A stretch of DNA of 34,605 bases from Clostridiales bacterium. Lineage in GTDB: Bacteria; Bacillota; Clostridia; Lachnospirales; Lachnospiraceae. The DNA is taken from NCBI GenBank assembly GCA_012512995.1, contig JAAZDA010000177.1:1-34605 (forward strand), read 5' to 3'. This document shows, in pieces, positions 15,617 to 21,879 of this stretch. Under the pieces are notes generated by a model. It was not told where the DNA came from, did no database searches, and worked only from the letters and a program-made list of their open reading frames with translations. Made by a program: the position numbers and the translations under genes. Numbering within the stretch: the first letter of the stretch is position 1; every line of letters begins with the position of its first letter.

Positions 15617-15931
15617 GTGAGGACAAGAGAATATAGCCTGCATCTTCGTATGACACAGGCAGAGATGAGCCTGCTGAGAAAGCAGGCATCAAAGGCAGGG
15701 CTGAAGCCGCAGGCATATATTCTTGCCTTGCTGAAAGATAAGCCGGTTAAAGAGCTTCCTCAAATGGAGTTCTATGACGTGCTTAAGGTTTTACGACAAA
15801 TCAGCCTGAACATGAATCAGATTGCTGTGAAAGCAAATGCCATCGGCTTTGTGGACACGGCTGAGTACTGGAAGAATGTCGATGCGGTTCAGGCGGCTAT
15901 CAGCGAAATAAAGGAGGCGGTGAGAAACTGA
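15617..15931 (+). CDS. MobC-like relaxosome accessory protein
   Basis: This 104-residue protein begins at GTG 15617 behind GAGGTGA. It has a ribbon-helix-helix-like front (Y-S-L-H-L-R-M-T-Q-A-E-M-S-L-L-R-K-Q-A) and the MobC-type segment L-R-Q-I-S-L-N-M-N-Q-I-A-V-K-A-N near residues 59-74. Such proteins bind oriT and help the relaxase nick. Its position between the putative oriT and the relaxase supports this, as does the one-base stop/start overlap with the relaxase (TGATG). Confidence 0.85.
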   Translation: MRTREYSLHLRMTQAEMSLLRKQASKAGLKPQAYILALLKDKPVKELPQMEFYDVLKVLRQISLNMNQIAVKANAIGFVDTAEYWKNVDAVQAAISEIKEAVRN

Positions 15932-17361
15932 TGGCAACAACTTCAATATGGCGGGTCAAAGGATATCTCAGTAAGGTCCTGCTTTACGCGGAGAATCCGG
16001 ACAAGACCACGGACCCGCATCCGGTCGAAGTTCCAAAAGGCGTGAATCTGAACGCTTTGGAAGATGTCATTTCCTATGCGAAACGAGAGGATGCCACAGA
16101 GCAGCGGCGCTTTGTAAGCGGTGTCAATTGCACTCCGGAAAATGCCCGTGAGGTGATGATGCGAACCAAGCAACAGTTTGAAAAGCTGGGCGGGACGATT
16201 GCTTATCATGGATACCAGTCCTTCAAAGAAGGCGAGGTTACTCCGGAGATAGCTCACCAGATCGGGAAGAAACTTGCGGAGGAATTATGGGGCGACCAAT
16301 ACGAGGTGCTGGTCACTACCCATGTGGACAAAGAGTCTCATATCCATAATCATTTCGTCCTGAACACAGTATCCTTTGTGGACGGTATCAAGTATCACCG
16401 TACCAAAGAGGACTATCAGGCGATGCGGGATGCTTCCGACAGACTCTGCCGGGAATACGGCCTTTCCGTTGTGAAGCATCCGGAAGGCCGTGGAAAGAAC
16501 TACGGCGAATGGAGAGCCGAACAGAATGGCAAGCCCACGTATCGGGATCGCATCAAGCGTGATATTGATACGGCCATTTCCATGTCTCTGACAGATAATG
16601 AATTCTTCCGTAATCTGAAGGACATGGGTTATGAGATCAAATGGGAAGGAAAGCACAAAGAGCTACAGCACCCCTCTCTCAAACCCAAAGGCGCGAAAAA
16701 GTATTTCCGCTTTGACCGATTGGGTGAGGAATACAGTCTCGATGAAATCTACAATCGCATTCTGGAGAACATCCGGCGGAAGGATCCATTTCCTGAAGAA
16801 ACGCAGGAGGAGGTTCGTAAATATCGCCATGAGCATCCTCCGAAGGTGGATCTCGGAGGCCTGACCAAACTTTATTACTACTACTGCTATGAACTGCATA
16901 TTATCGTCAGATACCCGACTTCCGTAAGCCGGGTATCTCATTTTATGAGGGAGGATCTTATGAAGCTGGATCACTTGGATGAACAGAGCCGGTTCCTGGC
17001 AACAAACAAGATCCAGACGATGGATGATATCGCTGCCTACAGAGAAAGCACAGGATCGGAAATCGAAAGGCTGAAGGCTGAGAGAAAAGATCTTCGCAAT
17101 GAACTTAAACGTGTGCTTCGGAGCGGCAACGAAGATGCGGCTTTGGCAGTAAAAATGAAAATAGCAGACACTTCTGCCAAATTGAAAAAGCTTCAGGATT
17201 CTCTTGTAATCTGCGACAGTGTTGAAGAACGATCCACGCAGATGCAGGCAGAGCTTGGAGATATTCGAAAACAAACTGGAGAAAAGGAGGTAGATAACGA
17301 TGAGCAGTTATTCGGGAGAAGCAGCGGAACAAGTCGTGAGGATGAGCCTAAACGGCGTTGA
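15931..17361 (+). CDS. MOBP-type relaxase
   Basis: This 476-residue mobilisation nuclease nicks oriT and pilots the strand into the recipient. Its N-terminal relaxase domain has candidate catalytic tyrosines at 12 and 19 (G-Y-L-S-K-V-L-L-Y), the A-Y-H-G-Y-Q-S-F segment, and the metal-binding motif H137-I-H139-N-H141-F-V-L-N, with H131 upstream. Residues about 345-440 are a charged coiled coil. A 9-bp hairpin and an internal ribosome binding site lie inside the gene near 16908-16960. The last 62 bases overlap the PcfB-like gene. Confidence 0.9.
   Translation: MATTSIWRVKGYLSKVLLYAENPDKTTDPHPVEVPKGVNLNALEDVISYAKREDATEQRRFVSGVNCTPENAREVMMRTKQQFEKLGGTIAYHGYQSFKEGEVTPEIAHQIGKKLAEELWGDQYEVLVTTHVDKESHIHNHFVLNTVSFVDGIKYHRTKEDYQAMRDASDRLCREYGLSVVKHPEGRGKNYGEWRAEQNGKPTYRDRIKRDIDTAISMSLTDNEFFRNLKDMGYEIKWEGKHKELQHPSLKPKGAKKYFRFDRLGEEYSLDEIYNRILENIRRKDPFPEETQEEVRKYRHEHPPKVDLGGLTKLYYYYCYELHIIVRYPTSVSRVSHFMREDLMKLDHLDEQSRFLATNKIQTMDDIAAYRESTGSEIERLKAERKDLRNELKRVLRSGNEDAALAVKMKIADTSAKLKKLQDSLVICDSVEERSTQMQAELGDIRKQTGEKEVDNDEQLFGRSSGTSREDEPKRR
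16908..16962 (+). promoter_or_regulatory. Hairpin plus internal ribosome binding site inside the relaxase gene
   Basis: AGATACCCG (16909-16917) pairs perfectly with CGGGTATCT (16930-16938); the loop can add CTT/AAG. GAGGGAGG follows, then an in-frame ATG at 16960 (codon 344). This arrangement of hairpin, strong site and ATG mirrors intercistronic junctions elsewhere in the element. Translation from 16960 would yield the 133-residue coiled-coil C-terminus alone. The stem sequence is the same as that of the terminator at 263-299. Confidence 0.4.
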
Positions 17362-18097
17362 AGTCGCTGCAAAGATCAGCGGCAAAGCAGCCGAACGGCT
17401 GGCTGTTTTGCTGTATGCGGTCCTGACAGACCAGAAGAAAACCAGAGGCAAGATCCGCCTTTCCAACATGCTGAAAAGCGGTAAGGAACTGAAGGTATTC
17501 GCGGTAAGAGATCAGGACCTTGCAAAGTTCTGTGAGGAAGCCAAGAAATACGGTGTTCTGTACTGCGTACTGAAGGATGCGAATGCCGATGACGGTCTGA
17601 CGGACATCATGGTACGTGCGGAAGACGCCAGCAAAATCAACCGCATCTTTGAGCGCTTCGGCCTGGCTGTTGCCGAGATGGGCACTGTTAAGACCGCTAT
17701 CGAGCAGAATAAGGAGGTGCCGCTAGATATAGAAGGAACGGAAAAGGAAGTCCCGGAGCGGGTACAGACCGTGGATGACAAGCTGGATCAGTTCCTTGAT
17801 TCAGTGACCGAACCGAAAGAAAATCCTACGGCGCAGAAGGCGGAAACCGAAAACCCCACCATGGCCCGGACTGGGAAGTCCCGTCAGTCCGAGCCTTCAT
17901 CCGCGAGCAGAAAGAGCCGGTCAGAAGGCGAAACTGAAAGAAGTGCCAGCAGCCGTCCTTCCGTAAGAAAAGAGATGGAGGAGATCCGTGCGGAACAGGG
18001 ACAGCAGAAAGGACGCGAACGGGAGGAACGTGTTCCCAATGTGGAGCCACCGCATATCCCCGTTCCCGTTAAGAAAGACGAGAAGGAGGTAAGATGA
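17300..18097 (+). CDS. pcfB: PcfB-like (DUF3801) transfer protein
   Basis: The first 130 residues of this 265-residue protein match the PcfB/DUF3801 pattern: A-A-E-Q-V-V-R-M-S-L-N-G, A-A-E-R-L-A-V-L-L-Y-A, then F-A-V-R-D-Q-D-L-A-K-F and a helix-rich end. Residues 140-265 are a disordered, Glu/Lys/Arg/Ser-rich tail. PcfB links the relaxase to the VirD4-type coupling protein in enterococcal systems, and here it sits exactly between them. AGGAGGTAG precedes the ATG, which lies inside the relaxase gene. The end overlaps the next gene by four bases. Confidence 0.8.
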   Translation: MSSYSGEAAEQVVRMSLNGVEVAAKISGKAAERLAVLLYAVLTDQKKTRGKIRLSNMLKSGKELKVFAVRDQDLAKFCEEAKKYGVLYCVLKDANADDGLTDIMVRAEDASKINRIFERFGLAVAEMGTVKTAIEQNKEVPLDIEGTEKEVPERVQTVDDKLDQFLDSVTEPKENPTAQKAETENPTMARTGKSRQSEPSSASRKSRSEGETERSASSRPSVRKEMEEIRAEQGQQKGREREERVPNVEPPHIPVPVKKDEKEVR

Positions 18098-18291
18098 TGG
18101 CACCCGATGAAAAGGTAGTTGTGACGCTGGACAATTTTGAACAGCGTCTGATGGTAACCGGCCTTGCCGACTTTCGTAATGATCTTCTCAGAGCGGAAAA
18201 GCCTACTGAAGACGTGAACGCTCTGCTTCTGAAGGTCATAGATGCCCCAACGCAGAAAGAAAAAAAGAAGGCGGACCGTGAGGCAAGATAA
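18094..18291 (+). CDS. Small ICE protein between pcfB and virD4 (65 aa)
   Basis: GAAGGAGGTAAG precedes adjacent ATGs at 18094 and 18097. The 65 residues are helical and charged (V-T-L-D-N-F-E-Q-R, then F-R-N-D-L-L-R-A-E-K-P-T-E-D-V-N-A-L-L-L) and end in a very basic tail, K-K-K-A-D-R-E-A-R. No named family is recognised. It overlaps both neighbours and probably belongs to the coupling-protein complex or is simply coupled to it. Confidence 0.65.
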   Translation: MMAPDEKVVVTLDNFEQRLMVTGLADFRNDLLRAEKPTEDVNALLLKVIDAPTQKEKKKADREAR

Positions 18292-20101
18292 GCTCTCCAA
18301 GCAGAACATTCTGCTCTACTGCTTCGGCATAATCCCTGTCACATGGATCGGACTTTTGATCGCACCTTGTATGACGGACGGCCTGAAAGGACTGATTGCC
18401 AGCTTCGGCACCGTAATGGAAAACCCGTTTATGATTACGCTTTGTGAGGACAGCCTGAAAACTGTCCTCATTCTGCTTTTGATCTACGGCGTTGCCATCG
18501 GCGTGTATCTTTCCAATGACCGGAATTACAGAAGGCGTGAAGAACACGGCTCGGCCAAATGGGGCTCGCCGGGTCAGGTCAACAATAAGTATGCCGACAG
18601 GAGCAAAACCGAAAACAAGATCCTTACGCAGAACGTGGCTATCGGTCTTGACGGAAGAAAGCACAGGAGGAACCTGAATACCCTCGTGGTCGGCGGTTCC
18701 GGTGCGGGCAAAACCCGTTTTTTCGCCAAGCCCAATATCATGAATGCCAATACGAGCTTTGTGGTTTTAGACCCGAAAGGAGAACTCCTTGCTTCGACAG
18801 GGAAAATGCTTTCGGACAAAAACTACGATGTGAAAGTCCTGGACCTCATAAATATGGAGAAGAGCCATTGCTACAATCCCTTCGTTTATCTGAGGTCCGA
18901 CAATGACATTCAGAGACTGGTTACAAATCTGTTTAAGAACACCACACCGAAAGGGTCCCAAAGTCAGGATCCGTTCTGGGACCAGGCGGCAACCATGCTG
19001 CTTCTGGCCCTTATTTTTTATCTTCATTACGAGGCACCGCCTGAGGAGCAAAATTTCCCTATGGTCATGGACATGATCCGTGCGGGTGAAGTCCGGGAGG
19101 ATGATGAGGGATTCAAATCGACGCTGGACATCCTCTTCGACCGCCTTGAAATGAGAAATCCGGAGCATATAGCCCTGAAATATTACAAGAGCTATCACTC
19201 CGGTTCGGGTAAGACTCTGAAGTCGATTCAGATCACCCTGATATCCCGCCTTGAAAAGTTTAACCTGGAATCGCTTGCGAGCATCACGCAGACGGATGAG
19301 CTGGAGCTGTGGAACCTGGGAGAAAAGAAGACGGCGATCTTCGCTGTCATCCCGGACAATGACAGCTCCTTCAATTTTATCGTCGGGATGCTCTACACGC
19401 AGATGTTCCAGCAGCTTTACTATCAGGCGGATTCGAAGCCGGACAAGCGACTGCCCGTACACGTTCACTTTGTCATGGACGAATTTGCGAACGTAGCCTT
19501 GCCCGATGAATTTGACAAGCTGCTCTCAACCATGAGATCGAGAGAAATCTCGGTGTCCATCATTATCCAGAACCTTGCGCAGCTCAAGGCTCTGTTCGAA
19601 AAGCAATGGGAATCCATCATCGGTAACTGTGATGAGTTTCTGTATCTTGGCGGCAATGAGCAATCCACTCATGAATACGTATCAAAGCTTCTCGGAAAAG
19701 AGACCATTGATACCAACACTTACGGCCAGTCCAAAGGCAGAAACGGCAGCTACTCTACCAACTGGCAGCTTACAGGTCGTGAGCTGAAAACCCCTGATGA
19801 GGTTCGAAGGCTTGATAATCAGTACGCCATGCTGTTCATCCGAGGCGAATACCCTGTGCTGGATCTGAAATACGACATCATGAAGCACCCGAATATCGCT
19901 TTGACAACAGATGGAGGGGCCGAGCCGTACCGACACGGCGAAGACTCTATCAGCATTGCTACCCTTGAGATCGATGAGGTTGCTCTGAAGAACGCCCACG
20001 CCGATCCTGTCGGAGAAGATGAGTATTTCTTCTTCTGCGAGGAAGAACTCGAAGAACTTATTAAGAAAAAACTGGAGGAAAAACGAAATGAGAAAAACTA
20101 A
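18278..20101 (+). CDS. virD4: VirD4/TraG-type coupling ATPase (PcfC-like)
   Basis: This 607-residue type IV coupling protein connects the relaxosome to the secretion channel. It has two N-terminal membrane helices (about 11-29 and 60-78), Walker A G-G-S-G-A-G-K-T (139-146), V-L-D-P-K-G-E-L soon after, and Walker B H-F-V-M-D-E-F-A-N (about 397-405) followed by L-L-S-T-M-R-S-R-E-I-S. I prefer the GTG at 18278 (V-R-Q-D-K-L) over an ATG at 18242, because the longer form adds a poly-basic stretch from inside the upstream gene and AAGAAGG sits before the GTG. It ends overlapping the next gene by 14 bases. Confidence 0.92.
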   Translation: MRQDKLSKQNILLYCFGIIPVTWIGLLIAPCMTDGLKGLIASFGTVMENPFMITLCEDSLKTVLILLLIYGVAIGVYLSNDRNYRRREEHGSAKWGSPGQVNNKYADRSKTENKILTQNVAIGLDGRKHRRNLNTLVVGGSGAGKTRFFAKPNIMNANTSFVVLDPKGELLASTGKMLSDKNYDVKVLDLINMEKSHCYNPFVYLRSDNDIQRLVTNLFKNTTPKGSQSQDPFWDQAATMLLLALIFYLHYEAPPEEQNFPMVMDMIRAGEVREDDEGFKSTLDILFDRLEMRNPEHIALKYYKSYHSGSGKTLKSIQITLISRLEKFNLESLASITQTDELELWNLGEKKTAIFAVIPDNDSSFNFIVGMLYTQMFQQLYYQADSKPDKRLPVHVHFVMDEFANVALPDEFDKLLSTMRSREISVSIIIQNLAQLKALFEKQWESIIGNCDEFLYLGGNEQSTHEYVSKLLGKETIDTNTYGQSKGRNGSYSTNWQLTGRELKTPDEVRRLDNQYAMLFIRGEYPVLDLKYDIMKHPNIALTTDGGAEPYRHGEDSISIATLEIDEVALKNAHADPVGEDEYFFFCEEELEELIKKKLEEKRNEKN

Positions 20102-20432
20102 GAATCCTATCAACAAGCTGGAGACTCCTTCCAAGGTGAAGAAGGGCTTCAGAGCATACGTGGCTATGGTGCTTGCCTGCACCGCCATGTTCGTGTGTGC
20201 CGTCCCCGCTTTTGCGGCAGGCGATCCTATCACCGTCGTGAACAACCTCAGCAGCTTCATCTTCGGTCTCATCCGTGCGGTGGGTCTGATCCTGCTCGGT
20301 TGGGGTATCGTGCAGGTCGGTCTGTCTCTTCAGAGCCATGACCCTTCTCAGCGTTCCAACGGTTTCCTTACCCTTGCGGGCGGCATCGTCATTACCTTTG
20401 CTAAGGAAATCCTTGACCTGATCGTGGGTTGA
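20088..20432 (+). CDS. Pilin/Maff2- or VirB2-like small membrane protein
   Basis: This 114-residue protein has a long signal peptide (basic start, then V-L-A-C-T-A-M-F-V, ending V-P-A-F-A-A) and two hydrophobic helices separated by a polar loop (L-Q-S-H-D-P-S-Q-R-S-N-G). That layout fits the VirB2-like or Maff2-type proteins found at this position, after virD4 and before the TrbL-like gene, in Firmicutes elements. It is probably a channel or pilin-like subunit. The ATG at 20088 follows GGAGGAAAAACG inside the end of virD4. Confidence 0.75.
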   Translation: MRKTKNPINKLETPSKVKKGFRAYVAMVLACTAMFVCAVPAFAAGDPITVVNNLSSFIFGLIRAVGLILLGWGIVQVGLSLQSHDPSQRSNGFLTLAGGIVITFAKEILDLIVG

Positions 20433-20482
20433 TCCGGTTATCCCAAAAACGGGGCGGCTCAGGTAACCGGGCCGTCCCGGAT
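20432..20482 (+). promoter_or_regulatory. Interleaved hairpins, possible pseudoknot, before the trbL-like gene
   Basis: CCGGTTA (20434-20440) can pair perfectly with TAACCGG (20464-20470), and GGGGCGGC (20451-20458) with GCCGTCCC (20471-20478, one G-U). The arms interleave, so both together would form an H-type pseudoknot; otherwise the two helices are alternatives. ATAGGAGGTGAG follows at once. It may tune expression of the downstream gene relative to the abundant upstream pilin-like subunit. Confidence 0.45.
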
Positions 20483-20496
20483 AGGAGGTGAGATGA

Positions 20497-21333
20497 ATGT
20501 CGGATAATTGGGTAGTACAGAACCTGGAAAACGCACTGGAGGTCTGGAACGAAAAACTGTCAGAAATCTGGACACTGCTTACCCAGTCACCCCAGTCATT
20601 CAAAAGCGGATCCATCTGGTCCGTAATCGTAAATATTCACGGAGCACTTCAGGCTGTCGGACTGGCGCTATTGGTGCTCTTTTTCGTTGTGGGCGTCATG
20701 AAGACCTGCGGAAGCTTTGCAGAACTGAAAAAGCCGGAGCACGCTCTTAAACTCTTCATCCGCTTTGCTATCGCTAAAGGCGTCATCACTTACGGTATGG
20801 AGCTGATGCTTGCTTTCCTTGAAATCATCCAAGGCGTCATCAGCAGCATCATGAATGCGGCGGGCTTTGGAACGGCCACGCAAACGGTGCTGCCAGCGGA
20901 GGTTGTAACGGCCATTGAGGACTGCGGCTTTTTCGAAAGTATTCCTCTATGGGCGGTAACTCTGATCGGCGGCCTGTTCGTATGGGTGCTGAGTTTTGTA
21001 ATGATCCTCAGTGTCTATGGACGTTTCTTCAAGCTCTATATGTATACGGCAATCGCGCCGATTCCTCTTTCCACCTTTGCCGGTGAACCTACGCAGAATG
21101 TGGGCAAAAGCTTCCTGAAAAGCTATGCCGGGGTCTGCTTGGAGGGAGCAATCATCGTACTGGCCTGCATTATCTTCTCGGTATTTGCCGGAAGCCCGCC
21201 TACAGTCAACCCGGACGCAGCAGCAGCCAGTATGGTATGGAGCTATATCGGAGAACTGATCTTCAACATGCTGATTCTTGTGGGATCCGTCAAGATGGCT
21301 GACCGGATCGTAAGAGAGATGATGGGACTGTGA
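20497..21333 (+). CDS. VirB6/TrbL-like polytopic channel protein
   Basis: This 278-residue protein has about five to six hydrophobic segments, for example A-L-L-V-L-F-F-V-V-G-V-M, V-T-L-I-G-G-L-F-V-W-V-L-S-F and A-I-I-V-L-A-C-I-I-F-S. The central loop holds I-A-P-I-P-L-S-T-F, typical of the TrbL/VirB6 group, which forms the inner-membrane part of the DNA channel. AGGAGGTGAGATGA precedes the ATG. The stop (TGA) is followed closely by the next small gene. Confidence 0.82.
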   Translation: MSDNWVVQNLENALEVWNEKLSEIWTLLTQSPQSFKSGSIWSVIVNIHGALQAVGLALLVLFFVVGVMKTCGSFAELKKPEHALKLFIRFAIAKGVITYGMELMLAFLEIIQGVISSIMNAAGFGTATQTVLPAEVVTAIEDCGFFESIPLWAVTLIGGLFVWVLSFVMILSVYGRFFKLYMYTAIAPIPLSTFAGEPTQNVGKSFLKSYAGVCLEGAIIVLACIIFSVFAGSPPTVNPDAAAASMVWSYIGELIFNMLILVGSVKMADRIVREMMGL

Positions 21334-21341
21334 GGCGAATC

Positions 21342-21530
21342 ATGAACGTGAATTTTGAATGTGTACCTGACTGCGGTACCGATAACTGTAATTGCAAAGA
21401 CTGCATGTTTTACGGCGGCATGAGCCACGGCGCAGTTCGCTGTCTTGCTGAGGAGGAAATCAGCAAGGCGGCGGCCAAGCCCAGAAGACATGCAAGAAAG
21501 GACAAGAAAGAAAATGGAAGTGAAAATTAA
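21342..21530 (+). CDS. Small cysteine-rich protein (62 aa)
   Basis: ATG 21342 lies nine bases after the TrbL-like stop; a GTG at 21330 would add four residues. The first half is cysteine-rich (C-V-P-D-C-G-T-D-N-C-N-C-K-D-C, then another Cys after the helix start), suggesting a zinc-binding knuckle. The second half is basic (K-P-R-R-H-A-R-K-D-K-K). No family is recognised. It overlaps prgI by 17 bases, and its position among the channel genes suggests a transfer-linked role. Confidence 0.6.
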   Translation: MNVNFECVPDCGTDNCNCKDCMFYGGMSHGAVRCLAEEEISKAAAKPRRHARKDKKENGSEN

Positions 21531-21879
21531 CCGGGAGATCCGTGATTATACGGAATCCATGTTTTTCGGACTGTCCATGCGGCAGTTCTTTTTTTCTGTC
21601 GCAGCGGTAGTCGTTGCGGTACTGCTTTACTTCCTTCTTAAGCCTTATGTGGGAGCTGAGACAGTTTCGTGGATGTGTATTCTCGGCGCATTTCCTTTTG
21701 CGGCAATGGGCTTTATCAAGTACCACGGCATGACCGCCGAACAGTTCATCTGGGCGTGGCTTCGCTCAGAGCTGATTGAGCCGAAAGAACTGCATTTCGA
21801 ATCCGAAAACATCTACTACGAGGCACTGAAGGAAACCATAGAAAATCATGAAAAGGAGGCTGTGAAAATCCATGATTAA
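21514..21879 (+). CDS. prgI: PrgI-family transfer membrane protein
   Basis: This 121-residue protein has two membrane helices (about 25-45 and 52-68) and the PrgI-type elements R-E-I-R-D-Y-T-E-S at the start and P-F-A-A-M-G-F-I-K-Y-H-G-M-T-A-E-Q-F in the middle. PrgI is an inner-membrane partner of VirB4 in Gram-positive type IV systems (VirB3-like). The start at 21514 is chosen over longer readings because those run through the preceding cysteine-rich gene. The end overlaps virB4 by eight bases. Confidence 0.85.
   Translation: MEVKINREIRDYTESMFFGLSMRQFFFSVAAVVVAVLLYFLLKPYVGAETVSWMCILGAFPFAAMGFIKYHGMTAEQFIWAWLRSELIEPKELHFESENIYYEALKETIENHEKEAVKIHD

Noticed and set aside
18242..18277. Longer virD4 start at ATG 18242
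   Set aside because: It adds a poly-basic stretch encoded inside the preceding gene; the GTG at 18278 gives the usual N-terminus and has a plausible ribosome binding site.
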